From Pseudanabaena biceps PCC 7429 (GTDB taxonomy: Bacteria > Cyanobacteriota > Cyanobacteriia > Pseudanabaenales > Pseudanabaenaceae), in assembly GCF_000332215.1 (NCBI RefSeq), contig NZ_ALWB01000020.1, positions 1 through 39,714 of the forward strand: a stretch of DNA of 39,714 nucleotides, read 5' to 3'. Position numbers and translations under genes: made by a program. Position 1 is the first letter of the stretch, and each line of letters begins with the position of its first letter. The notes beneath the pieces are model-generated. The model searched no databases, had not been told where the DNA came from, and worked only from the letters and a program-made list of their open reading frames with translations. This document shows, one piece after another, positions 1 through 7,740 of this stretch.

Positions 1-159
1 ATTGAGCGATTCAACTGTACGTTACGTCAACGAGTATCTAGACTAGTTAGAAAGACCTTATCCTTTTCTAAGAAGTTGGAAAATCACATTGGTGCCATTT
101 GGAATTTTATTCATCATTACAACACTTCTTTACCTCCGTGTGCGTCCTTTCCTTTTTAG
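1..159 (+). CDS. IS1-family transposase, C-terminal end (5' end outside window)
   Basis: An open frame runs from the first base to a TAG at 157-159 and has no start codon inside the window, so only the C-terminal 52 residues are visible. It begins IERFNCTLRQRVSRLVRKTL and continues with FSKKLENHIGAIWNFIHHYN. This matches the C-terminal end of IS1-type DDE transposases (the E-R-x-N-x-T-L-R-x-R and T-L-x-F-S-K blocks, then a closing H-Y-N). The glutamate of IERFN is probably the last residue of the catalytic DDE triad. Whether the element is intact upstream cannot be seen. Confidence 0.8.
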   Translation: MERFNCTLRQRVSRLVRKTLSFSKKLENHIGAIWNFIHHYNTSLPPCASFPF

Positions 160-166
160 GACTACC
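141..166 (+). mobile_element. Probable right terminal inverted repeat of the IS1-family element
   Basis: Just after the transposase stop the sequence reads CCTTTTTAGGACTACC. Its reverse complement begins GGTAGTCCTAAAAAGG, which has the GGT-start expected of an IS1-family end. The transposase stop lies inside it, as is common in compact IS elements. The left end is outside the window, so the boundary at 166 is an inference. Confidence 0.35.
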
Positions 167-300
167 TAGAGCTTTCCGAATGCAATCAGGATGTTATTGC
201 ATTTTTAGGTACATTAGGGCTTTTAAATAATTTTGTCATTCATTTCTCGGCAGAAAAACTTCAGGAAATAAATTTATTGCCATTTTGGCAGCATGAATAG
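167..300 (+). pseudogene. Start-less open remnant downstream of the IS1 end
   Basis: After the transposase stop the same reading frame stays open for 46 codons and ends at TAG 298-300. It encodes ...LELSECNQDVIAFLGTLGLL... and finally LLPFWQHE. There is no start codon or ribosome binding site. It could be the 3' end of a gene cut by the IS1 insertion. I do not recognise the peptide, and an open frame of this size can arise by chance. Confidence 0.25.
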
Positions 301-382
301 TAAAAGCAAGCATAGGATATACCACCCCTAACCTGTAGCGTACGCTACAGGTTGGGGAGTTTTCATTATGCCCAGCTACTTA
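301..382. repeat. Palindromic element family A, short variant with CTGTAGCG hairpin
   Basis: The right end ATTATGCCCAGCTACTTA matches the right end of the A copies at 14642, 27315, 31390 and 32089. The left end is diverged (TAAAAGCAAGCATAGG). The centre is the hairpin ACCTGTAGCG-TACGCTACAGGT, like the copy at 27315-27418 and unlike the GCATACCGCCC hairpin of the other copies. The terminal TTA at 380-382 is the photolyase stop codon on the minus strand. Confidence 0.65.
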
Positions 383-1849
383 ATTAATTTTGCAATCTTG
401 ATAAAGCCTTTTAAACTTTTGCTGCTGAATGTTGTGATCGACTATGGGCAAGGGGTAATTGCGTCGCTGGCATTGGTGGGGAGGGATATTGCCACTCAAT
501 AATTCTGCTGTGGTTAAACCTTGCAATTCGGGTAGCCAGCGTAAAATATATTCTCCTTCGGGATCGTATTTCCTTGCTTGGGATGCGGGATTAAAAATTC
601 TTAGAGGTTTAGGATCCATACCACTAGAGGCACTCCATTGCCAACCACCATTATTTGCCGCCAGATCGCCATCTAGTAACTTTTGCATAAAATATCGCTC
701 CCCTAATTGCCAATTAATTATCAAATCTTTAGTCAAAAAGCTAGCGACAATCATCCGACAGCGATTATGCATCCATCCTGTTTGATTGAGTTGACGCATA
801 GCCGCATCAACAATGGGATAACCCGTAAGTCCTGCACACCATGCCTCAAACTTTTCGGGATCATCATCCCAAGGAAAGCTCTGCATCTGAGGGCGATAGG
901 CTCCTGTTGCTAAGGCGGGAAAGTGAAAAAGTACATGCTGATAAAACTCTCGCCATGCTAGTTCCTGTTGCCAGATCGTGATTCCTGCTAGATCTTCGTC
1001 ACTGCGGACAAGTTGTTGAGCAGCGATCGCTTTTTCCCACACCCTTCTAATCCCCACTGTCCCGAAGCGCAAATGGGGGCTCAATGTCGATGTCCCTGCA
1101 TGGGCGGGAAAATCACGCTCGGTCTGATAACGTAAAATTCCATTGCCATCACAAAAGGCTTCTAATAGGGCTAAAGCGGCGGATTCACCTGATTCTGGTA
1201 GGGTGATGTCATTGATAAATTTGAGTTCGCGTAAGCTTGGCAAAGGAATTACAGGTAAATTCTCATAACTTGCTAAACCTGTTAATTTTTGCGGTGCATC
1301 TAAGGGTTGGGGCTTGGGTTTACTTTGCCAATTGCGCCAAAAGGGAGTGTAGACCTTATAGGGTTCTCCTGCCTGTGTTGCGATCGCATCGGGAGCTATC
1401 AAGCCAATATCCACGAAACTTTGCACCTTTACACCGATTTCTTGTAAAGCCTGAGTCGCTTCGCGATCGCGCTTAATCGCAAAGGGTTCGACATCTTGAT
1501 TGAAAAATAGATGACTAGTGTTGATTGCCTTGGCTAAACTGCATAGCGAGGTGATTGGCTCGCCATACATAAAGAGTAAGTCGCTACCTAAACGGCGATA
1601 GTTAGTTTGTAACTCCCGCAAACAGCCCAGCATGAAATCAACTTTGCTGCCCTCAGTCACCCCATCATCGAGAATATCGGGATCAAAAATAAACAGCCCT
1701 AGCACTTTTCCTTGATCACCAACCTGTGCGATCGCCTCACTCAAAGCAGGATTGTCATCAATTCGCAAATCGCGCCGATGCCAGACTAAAGCAATCTGTC
1801 CCGATAATATTTCACGATTTTTTCCAGAATTACTGGCTATTTGAGGCAT
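380..1849 (-). CDS. phr: Deoxyribodipyrimidine photolyase (class I, cryptochrome/photolyase family)
   Basis: The 489-residue product should repair UV-induced cyclobutane pyrimidine dimers using blue light and FAD. The N-terminal antenna domain opens with WHRRDLRIDDNPALSEA (residues 23-39). The FAD-binding helical domain shows GTSTLSPHLRFG (252-263), TGWMHNRCRM (357-366) and NNGGWQWSASSG (399-410), all hallmarks of the class I family. The length is normal (about 470-490). The first ATG at 1849 leaves about 18 residues before the core, with no nearer alternative Met. The C-terminus DCKIN ends on a TAA that belongs to the terminal sequence of the family A repeat at 301-382. It is transcribed alone. 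The antenna type (folate or deazaflavin) cannot be told by eye. Confidence 0.95.
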   Translation of the reverse strand: MPQIASNSGKNREILSGQIALVWHRRDLRIDDNPALSEAIAQVGDQGKVLGLFIFDPDILDDGVTEGSKVDFMLGCLRELQTNYRRLGSDLLFMYGEPITSLCSLAKAINTSHLFFNQDVEPFAIKRDREATQALQEIGVKVQSFVDIGLIAPDAIATQAGEPYKVYTPFWRNWQSKPKPQPLDAPQKLTGLASYENLPVIPLPSLRELKFINDITLPESGESAALALLEAFCDGNGILRYQTERDFPAHAGTSTLSPHLRFGTVGIRRVWEKAIAAQQLVRSDEDLAGITIWQQELAWREFYQHVLFHFPALATGAYRPQMQSFPWDDDPEKFEAWCAGLTGYPIVDAAMRQLNQTGWMHNRCRMIVASFLTKDLIINWQLGERYFMQKLLDGDLAANNGGWQWSASSGMDPKPLRIFNPASQARKYDPEGEYILRWLPELQGLTTAELLSGNIPPHQCQRRNYPLPIVDHNIQQQKFKRLYQDCKIN

Positions 1850-1927
1850 AACTATCTACAGTTCTACAGATTTAAAGCACTTCACCATTATTAATCAAAA
1901 ATTTCCTTGATATCGCACAACTAATAA

Positions 1928-1978
1928 AAACCAAGAGATGAGGGGCGGCGCGAAGCGCCGCCCCTCATCTCTTGGTTT
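1928..1978. repeat. Family C palindrome, perfect 24-bp stem, GAA loop
   Basis: The sequence is a perfect inverted repeat of 24+3+24 bases. The arm starts AAACCAAGAGATGAGG and the apex is GGCGGCGC-GAA-GCGCCGCC. It lies between the divergent photolyase and Uma2 genes, so it is not a simple terminator. The same apex recurs at 2656, 2754, 7644, 33864, 36232 and 39690. Confidence 0.85.
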
Positions 1979-2011
1979 AGAATCGATATTGATCAACTTG
2001 AGATTGTTATC

Positions 2012-2671
2012 ATGCCAGTCAAAATTGCGATCGCTCAAATACAGCTAAACCAAGGTCAACGAGTCACCCTTGAAAATATTAACTGGCAAGAATTTGAGGA
2101 CATCTTAGAAGATTTAGGAGAGCATCGTCATGCACTAATTGCCTATTACAAAGGAGTGTTGGAACTGAGAATGCCATTAGCAGGACATGAACGCGCTAAG
2201 GTTTTGATCGGAGATCTACTCAAGATTATCTTGGATGAATTAGCCTTGGAGTGGGAATCTCTTGGCTCGACAACCTTTAAGAATAAGCAAATGCAGGTAG
2301 GGATCGAGCCTGATGATTGTTTTTATATCCAGAACTATCAAGCGGTAATTGGCAAACAAAGAATTGATCTCACAACTGATCCTGTACCTGATTTAGCGAT
2401 CGAAGTAGATTTAACCTCAATTACGCAAATCAGTGCCTATGAAGCTTTAGCTATTCCTGAAATCTGGCGATGTAGAAATGGGAAATTAGAAATCAGTCTG
2501 TTTGAGGATGGGAAATATCTCAATTCTCCAGTCAGTAAAGCTTTCCCAGCGATTCCAGTTATTGAAGGTATTTCTTTGTTTCTAGAGAAAAGTAAAGATA
2601 TACCAATGAGTATTTTAAGAAAAGAGTTTCGAGAATGGCTGCAAACCTTTCCTTCAAAACCCAAGAATTGA
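2012..2671 (+). CDS. Uma2 family endonuclease-fold protein (first copy)
   Basis: This 219-residue protein belongs to the Uma2/DUF820 family, a PD-(D/E)XK nuclease fold that is greatly expanded in cyanobacteria and whose biological role is unsettled. The family core is visible as VPDLAIEVDLTS (about residues 130-141), then a short helix and the IPEIWRCRNGKLEIS strand (about 150-164). The E-x-D pair and the following acidic/basic positions fit the catalytic region, but activity is not proven. The start ATG at 2012 follows an AT-rich stretch with weak Shine-Dalgarno character. The last residues (SKPKN-stop) lie inside the left arm of the palindrome at 2656-2710, so the C-terminus was probably set or altered by that element. 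Confidence 0.85.
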   Translation: MPVKIAIAQIQLNQGQRVTLENINWQEFEDILEDLGEHRHALIAYYKGVLELRMPLAGHERAKVLIGDLLKIILDELALEWESLGSTTFKNKQMQVGIEPDDCFYIQNYQAVIGKQRIDLTTDPVPDLAIEVDLTSITQISAYEALAIPEIWRCRNGKLEISLFEDGKYLNSPVSKAFPAIPVIEGISLFLEKSKDIPMSILRKEFREWLQTFPSKPKN

Positions 2672-2710
2672 TTGGCGGCGCGGAGCGCCGCCAATCAATT
2701 CTTGGGTTTT
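2656..2710. repeat. Family C palindrome overlapping a stop codon, perfect 26-bp stem
   Basis: A perfect 26+3+26 inverted repeat has arm AAAACCCAAGAATTGATT, apex GGCGGCGC and loop GGA. The left arm encodes the last codons and stop (TGA 2669-2671) of the upstream Uma2 gene. It is followed by ATGTCCT, a flank also seen after the elements near 7572 and 7691. Confidence 0.85.
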
Positions 2711-2753
2711 ATGTCCTACTCCTTTCCCACCAAAAAAATAGACATCAAAAACC

Positions 2754-2796
2754 AATAATTAGCGTTGCGGCGCGAAGCGCCGCAACGCTAATTATT
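2754..2796. repeat. Family C palindrome, perfect 20-bp stem
   Basis: A perfect 20+3+20 inverted repeat has arm AATAATTAGCGTT and apex GCGGCGC-GAA-GCGCCGC. It lies 22 bp beyond the stop of the RND permease gene on the minus strand and downstream of Uma2 on the plus strand. A role as a convergent stop is possible, but no U-run follows on either strand. Confidence 0.8.
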
Positions 2797-2818
2797 CACT
2801 GGGAAGGGAGTAGTACAT

Positions 2819-5800
2819 TTAGCGAGATGTAATTTTTACTGGTACTAGCTTCTTCACCTTTGCCCAGTTAAACTCATGCAAAAGGACATAGGAGCAAGGA
2901 ATTAGGAATAGAGTCAGAATTGTGGCGAGGGCTAAACCAGAGAAAGTAACAATTCCTAGCGGTTGCAAGAACTCGCCCCCATCGCCCCCGCCCAGAGCCA
3001 GAGGGAAAGCACCAACTACAGTTGTAATGGTAGTCATTAGGATGGGGCGTAATCGCATCGGTGCAGCTTGGAGAATTGCTTGAATGCGGCTGCATTTCTG
3101 CTCCTCACGCAATTGGTTGGCGAACTCGACCATGACGATCGCATTGTTAACCACAATCCCCACCAGCAAGATCACACCGATCACTACCATTACATTGATC
3201 GAGCTATTGGTGACATATAGCCCGAAAATGCCGCCAGCTAAAGCAAGGGGAATTGTCAGCATAATTACCAAGGGATCGATCAGCGAGTTGTACTGAACTG
3301 CCATCACCACAAATACTAAGAAAGAAGCGAGTAAACCTAATACCCCAAAGGCTTTGGAGAGATTATCATTTGCTTGTTTGGCGGTACTAGGTAAAACCAC
3401 GACCCCATCAGGCAGATCGATCGCTGCAATCACATCTTCTGTCTGTTTGAGCGCATCGCTGAGACTTGTGCCACGTTCTAAACTACCGAGAATCAAGAAC
3501 ACTTGACGCTGGTTGATGCGTTGAATTTCTCCTGGGGCGCGACCTTCGCGGATAGTGGAAACATCAGCAAGGCGGACAGGACGATTATTGCTCACAAATA
3601 GCGGAACTTGCTGCAATTGCGAGGCGTTTTTGCGCGATTCGGGATCGAGTTGGACGCGCACATCGACTAGGCGATCGCCTCTTTGTAACTGGGTCGTTAC
3701 TGAGCCCGTAATTGCGGTTTGCAGAGTAGAGCCAATGGATTGCGTAGATAGTCCCAAAGCTTGCAAACGTTCCCAGTCAGGAAAAATTTGCACTTCGGGT
3801 TGACGCGCATCGGTGTCAGGACGGAAGTTTGCGCCTTTAACACTTTTTTCTAAGGCACTGAGAACCTCTGTACCTGCTTGGGCTAGGATTTCAGGATTAG
3901 TACCCTGTAAAATTACGTCAATATCTGTACGTGGTATGGGGGAATTATTGACGATAATGCCGCGTACCTGTCCAGGGTTGACCCTGATTCTCACGCCTGC
4001 CAGATTTAATTTACTGATTTCCCGATTAACGCGACTAATAAAGCCCGCCAGATCGACATTCGGTTTGAGGGTAATGGTGCTACCACTGCGTAAAGGGTTA
4101 TTAGTGACGTTATTACCAAAGGAACCGCCACCAATGGTTGTAAAGGCATAGGCAGTTTCAGGCTGCTTGACGAGAATATCATCCACAATTTCCATGACTT
4201 TGCGGTTAGCGGCAAGAGTAGTACCTGCGGGGAATTGAGCGTTTAAGCTCACATCACCCGTTTTCACTTGGGGAATGATTTCTTGAGGCAGTTGTCTACC
4301 CATCAAGAAGCCACCACCACCAAGGATCGCAAATACGGCAATCACTACCCACAGCCGATAATGGACGATTTTAGCGAGGAAACCTGCATAGCCCAATGTG
4401 GCGGCGGCAAATCTTTGCTGAAATCCACGCATAAACCAAGTTTCGCTCAACCGACTCGACCAAGGAATACCCAACAGGCGGGAGGCGATCATCGGGACGA
4501 CGGTAATGGCGATCGCGATCGCGGCAATATTCCCAAAACTAATGGTGAGAATCAGTTGATTGAATAGCAGTGAGAGAAATCCACCGAGTAATAAAAATGG
4601 AAAAATAACCACAAGGTTGGTGCTTGTAGAGGCAACTAGTGCTGATTCAATTTCCGAACTGCTAATTTGGGCTTGGGCGATCGTATCTTGCCCACCGTGA
4701 TTTTTGCGATTGTGCTCGAGCCCATTGATAATGTTGTCTAACATGACGATGGAGCAGTCTACGACACCGCCCACACCCAAGGCTAAACCACCTAGGCTAA
4801 ACAGGTTCATCGAAAAGCCAAAAATACCCATCGCAATAATGGAGGCAAGGGTAGCAAGGGGAATGGCAAGGGTAATTATCAGGGTTTGACGGATTGAGCC
4901 CAGAAAGAGCAATACGGCTGTTCCTGCTAAAACTGCCCCCATGATTCCCGAAGAGGCAACGTTGGCAATGGAAGCGCGAATTAACTTGGATTCGTCTAAG
5001 GTGGCGGTGATAATGGCATCACTGGGAATTGCACCACTTCCTTGCAGTGCGGCGATCTTTTCCGTTACGCGATCGACGACCTCAATCGTATTGGCATCGG
5101 GTTGTTTGGTGACTAGCAATCTAACGGCAGCCTGTCCATTGAGCGCCGTAAATACCCTTTGCTCCTCAGTCCCATCAACTATTTCGGCAAAGTCGCGCAA
5201 ATAGACCTGTCGGGGTTGGGCTGTGGCACTTCCACGTACTGTAAAAGATAAACTTTCTAGTTCCTTAGCATTGCGAAATTTGCCGATCGCACGGGTAAGC
5301 GGTTCGACAGTGCCATCTCGCAAGCGCCCGCCTGAAATATCGACATTGCGATCGCGTAAAGCCTTTAAGACATCATCAATATTCACGCCGACGGCTTGCA
5401 GACGCTTGAGATCGAGATTGACCTGTACTTCTTCCTTAACGCCGCCAACTACGTCGATTCCCGCTACCCCTGGCACGATCGCTAACTCGCGTCCTAATTC
5501 CTCATCGGCAAATAAACGTAACTCCGTTAGGGAGAGGGAAGGCGATGTGAGCGCAAACTCGTAGATCGGAAACTGAGATGGATCAAATTTGAAAATCCGC
5601 GCATCTTCGATATCGTCTGGTAATTGACTACGTCCTCGGTTAAAACTAGCAACGGTATTGTTAAGCGCCTGCTCGACATTACTACCCGCCTCAAAAAACA
5701 AATCCACCCTTACTTGTCCTTCACGGGTACGCGAAAAAAGCTGGTTCACACCTTCGGTTATGGCTAGAGCTTCTTCGAGTGGTTTGGTAACTTCCGTAAT

Positions 5801-6016
5801 TGCAACTTCTGGGCTAATCCCTGGAATATTCACCTGTACGCCAATGCGGGGATAAACGATGGATGGGAGCAAATCCACCTGCAAGCGGCTGATATAAAAT
5901 GCCCCCATTACAAAAATTGCCAAGGTCAGCATCAATGTGCCAATATGCCGACGAATGGCGATCGCACTAATACTAAATCCTGTCGGTTTGGGCATCGATG
6001 ATTTCTGCTCGCTCAT
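2819..6016 (-). CDS. RND efflux transporter permease (AcrB/HAE1-like)
   Basis: This 1065-residue inner-membrane proton-driven pump subunit has the classic plan: a TM helix at about residues 26-46, a porter domain, TMs 2-6 at about 355-560, a second TM at about 570-590, a second porter domain, and a C-terminal TM bundle. PQEIIPQVKTGDVSLN opens the second periplasmic half. In TM4 the sequence is LGVGGVVDCSIVMLDN. The first of the two proton-relay aspartates (AcrB D407) is kept as D420, and the second (D408) is C421. The substrate (drug, lipid or metal) cannot be inferred. AAGAGGT sits just before the ATG at 6016. The adaptor gene lies 76 bp upstream and the two should be cotranscribed. No outer-membrane factor gene is nearby. 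Confidence 0.95.
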   Translation of the reverse strand: MSEQKSSMPKPTGFSISAIAIRRHIGTLMLTLAIFVMGAFYISRLQVDLLPSIVYPRIGVQVNIPGISPEVAITEVTKPLEEALAITEGVNQLFSRTREGQVRVDLFFEAGSNVEQALNNTVASFNRGRSQLPDDIEDARIFKFDPSQFPIYEFALTSPSLSLTELRLFADEELGRELAIVPGVAGIDVVGGVKEEVQVNLDLKRLQAVGVNIDDVLKALRDRNVDISGGRLRDGTVEPLTRAIGKFRNAKELESLSFTVRGSATAQPRQVYLRDFAEIVDGTEEQRVFTALNGQAAVRLLVTKQPDANTIEVVDRVTEKIAALQGSGAIPSDAIITATLDESKLIRASIANVASSGIMGAVLAGTAVLLFLGSIRQTLIITLAIPLATLASIIAMGIFGFSMNLFSLGGLALGVGGVVDCSIVMLDNIINGLEHNRKNHGGQDTIAQAQISSSEIESALVASTSTNLVVIFPFLLLGGFLSLLFNQLILTISFGNIAAIAIAITVVPMIASRLLGIPWSSRLSETWFMRGFQQRFAAATLGYAGFLAKIVHYRLWVVIAVFAILGGGGFLMGRQLPQEIIPQVKTGDVSLNAQFPAGTTLAANRKVMEIVDDILVKQPETAYAFTTIGGGSFGNNVTNNPLRSGSTITLKPNVDLAGFISRVNREISKLNLAGVRIRVNPGQVRGIIVNNSPIPRTDIDVILQGTNPEILAQAGTEVLSALEKSVKGANFRPDTDARQPEVQIFPDWERLQALGLSTQSIGSTLQTAITGSVTTQLQRGDRLVDVRVQLDPESRKNASQLQQVPLFVSNNRPVRLADVSTIREGRAPGEIQRINQRQVFLILGSLERGTSLSDALKQTEDVIAAIDLPDGVVVLPSTAKQANDNLSKAFGVLGLLASFLVFVVMAVQYNSLIDPLVIMLTIPLALAGGIFGLYVTNSSINVMVVIGVILLVGIVVNNAIVMVEFANQLREEQKCSRIQAILQAAPMRLRPILMTTITTVVGAFPLALGGGDGGEFLQPLGIVTFSGLALATILTLFLIPCSYVLLHEFNWAKVKKLVPVKITSR

Positions 6017-6045
6017 AGTTACCTCTTAAAATAATTAAAAAAAAG

Positions 6046-6082
6046 GTAATGATGTAATGCCCGAAGGGCATTACATCATTAC
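6046..6082. repeat. Hairpin between adaptor and RND permease genes
   Basis: A perfect 17+3+17 inverted repeat (arm GTAATGATGTAATGCCC, loop GAA) fills the 76-bp gap between the adaptor stop (6093) and the permease start (6016). It may tune transcript stability or readthrough between the two pump genes. It resembles family C with an AT-rich arm and a short GC apex. Confidence 0.75.
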
Positions 6083-6092
6083 TTATTGGGAC

Positions 6093-7424
6093 TTATTGGG
6101 ATAACACGCTCAGCTTGACAGGATCGCCATCCTGCAACTTACCGCCGCTTCTAACGACAAGGCGATCGCCTTCTTTTAATCCAGAGAGAATCACAACTTT
6201 ACCGTCACGGCGATCGCCAAGGGTAACTTTACGCGCCAGCACTTTTGGCTCTTTGGGATCGCCCGTAATCACAAAAACTATGCCCGTTTTCGGCTTGCCT
6301 TTGTCACTAGTATTAGGACTGGACTTGGGATCGTTTTTCGACTTCCCTTGGATATTTGCATTGGCATCTTTAGGTGCTGGAGTCGGTCGTCCTGCTATCT
6401 CTAGAGCCGTTTCGGCAATTATAATTTGAGGTTCCTGTTTGCCTGCAAACTTTACTCTCGCCAACTGACCACTACTCAGTTTCCCATCCCGATTAGAAAC
6501 TACCACTTCCACGGGAATTAATCGTGCCACAGGATCGGCTACGGGTGAAATCCTTCTCACAGTTCCTGTGAATCTTTGATTGGGAAAGCTATCAAAACTT
6601 ACATCTACGGATTGATTGAGCCGAATTTTGCCAATCTCCAATTCTGAAATCAGCACAATCACCTTAACTTGACTAAAATCTCCTAGCTTGACAACTTCAT
6701 TACCTGCAAATAGGAGATTGCCAATCTCACTCACCCGCTCTAGGACAATGCCATTGATGGGAGATGTAATTGTGGTATAGGATTGGCGCTCCTGCTCTCT
6801 GAGTTTGATTGCTTCTTGGGCTAAAACTCGTTGGGAATTGGCGCTCACTGTTTGCTCTTGGAGACTAACTTGCTGTTCGGCCGATCGCAATGACTGTTCA
6901 GCGGCTTTAGCTTCAGTAACAGCATTCTCAGCAATTTGAGGAGAAACTGCTCCTTCTTTAGCCAATTGGGTGAAGCGATTAGCATTCGCCTGTGACTGTT
7001 GATACTGGACTCTTGCTCTTGCCACTTGGGCGCGGGCATTTCCCACTGCGGCGGTTGCTTGCGATACTTCCGATGACCTTGCCGCAACTTCCGCTTCTGC
7101 CTGTAGCACAGTGGCAGATAGAACGGCATCATCCAATTGGGCAATTGCCTGTCCAGATTCCACGCGATCGCCAATATCCACATTCAAATCTAGTAAACGT
7201 CCTTCTAAACGCGATCGCACTGACACCTCTCTGATAGGTGCAGTCGTTCCCGTATATTCATTTTCTTCTTCCAGTAGCTCTAAACTTGCGATCGCCACAT
7301 CTACGGCTATAGCAGGTTTCTGGCTCTGTACTTGAGCTTGGGAGGCATCTTTATTGGTTTGTGTGCAACTCGTAGTTACACCTGACAAGCTAGCGATCGT
7401 GGCTAATATCCAAAAAGCTTTCAT
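6093..7424 (-). CDS. RND efflux periplasmic adaptor subunit (membrane fusion protein, HlyD/AcrA type)
   Basis: This 443-residue adaptor should bridge the RND permease to an outer-membrane channel. A signal peptide ends at a probable lipobox, GVTTSC (Cys20), so it is likely an anchored lipoprotein. A biotinyl-lipoyl-like strand set (SRLEGRLLDLNVDIGDRVESG, about 71-90) precedes an Ala/Gln-rich coiled-coil hairpin (about 100-205). The second lipoyl half (TTITSPINGIVLERVSEIGN) and beta-barrel domain follow. A polar low-complexity insert rich in K, P, D, N and S (about 345-380) interrupts the membrane-proximal domain and is unusual in length. It is the first gene of a two-gene pump operon. No clear Shine-Dalgarno precedes the ATG. 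Confidence 0.93.
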   Translation of the reverse strand: MKAFWILATIASLSGVTTSCTQTNKDASQAQVQSQKPAIAVDVAIASLELLEEENEYTGTTAPIREVSVRSRLEGRLLDLNVDIGDRVESGQAIAQLDDAVLSATVLQAEAEVAARSSEVSQATAAVGNARAQVARARVQYQQSQANANRFTQLAKEGAVSPQIAENAVTEAKAAEQSLRSAEQQVSLQEQTVSANSQRVLAQEAIKLREQERQSYTTITSPINGIVLERVSEIGNLLFAGNEVVKLGDFSQVKVIVLISELEIGKIRLNQSVDVSFDSFPNQRFTGTVRRISPVADPVARLIPVEVVVSNRDGKLSSGQLARVKFAGKQEPQIIIAETALEIAGRPTPAPKDANANIQGKSKNDPKSSPNTSDKGKPKTGIVFVITGDPKEPKVLARKVTLGDRRDGKVVILSGLKEGDRLVVRSGGKLQDGDPVKLSVLSQ

Positions 7425-7531
7425 AGATATGAATATGACAAGTGTTTCCTAAATTTATTCTAAGGGATACCACTTGATTTTGTCCGAGTTTCCCCGATCG
7501 GTCTTTTTGGTTGCAAATGTATAGCTGCCGT

Positions 7532-7572
7532 CAAAATAGTGTTGCCGCGCGGAGCGCGGCAACACTATTTTG
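7532..7572. repeat. Family C palindrome, perfect 19-bp stem
   Basis: A perfect 19+3+19 inverted repeat has arm CAAAATAGTGTTGCCGCGC and loop GGA. GGGCTTTATGTCCT follows, sharing the ATGTCCT flank with other copies. Confidence 0.8.
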
Positions 7573-7643
7573 GGCTTTATGTCCTAACAACACTGGCAAA
7601 GGTGGCGCGAAGTGCCGCTTTTCTCTTCTACTATAGCTATAGT

Positions 7644-7691
7644 CAAACCCAATAGAGAGTTGCGGCGCTTCGCGCCGCAACTCTCGGTTTG
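7644..7691. repeat. Family C palindrome with a one-sided bulge
   Basis: CAAACC (7644-7649) pairs with GGTTTG (7686-7691). GAGAGTTGCGGCGC (7655-7668) pairs with 7672-7685 around a TTC loop. Five unpaired bases (CAATA) sit in the left arm. ATGTCCT follows. Confidence 0.75.
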
Positions 7692-7740
7692 ATGTCCTGA
7701 ATTAAGTGAATTAAAGTGAATTAAGTGAATATAGCTATAA

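Larger units (their letters stand above)
7425..7740. other. Intergenic region with three palindromes and a short tandem repeat
   Basis: No gene is visible. The gap upstream of the pump operon and downstream of the phosphatase gene holds palindromes at 7532-7572 and 7644-7691, a degenerate one at about 7598-7622 (GGTGGCGCGAAGTGCCGC), and the tandem repeat GAATTAAGT-GAATTAAAGT-GAATTAAGT at 7699-7728. CTATAGCTATAG occurs at 7631-7642 and ATAGCTATAA near 7731. Confidence 0.7.
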
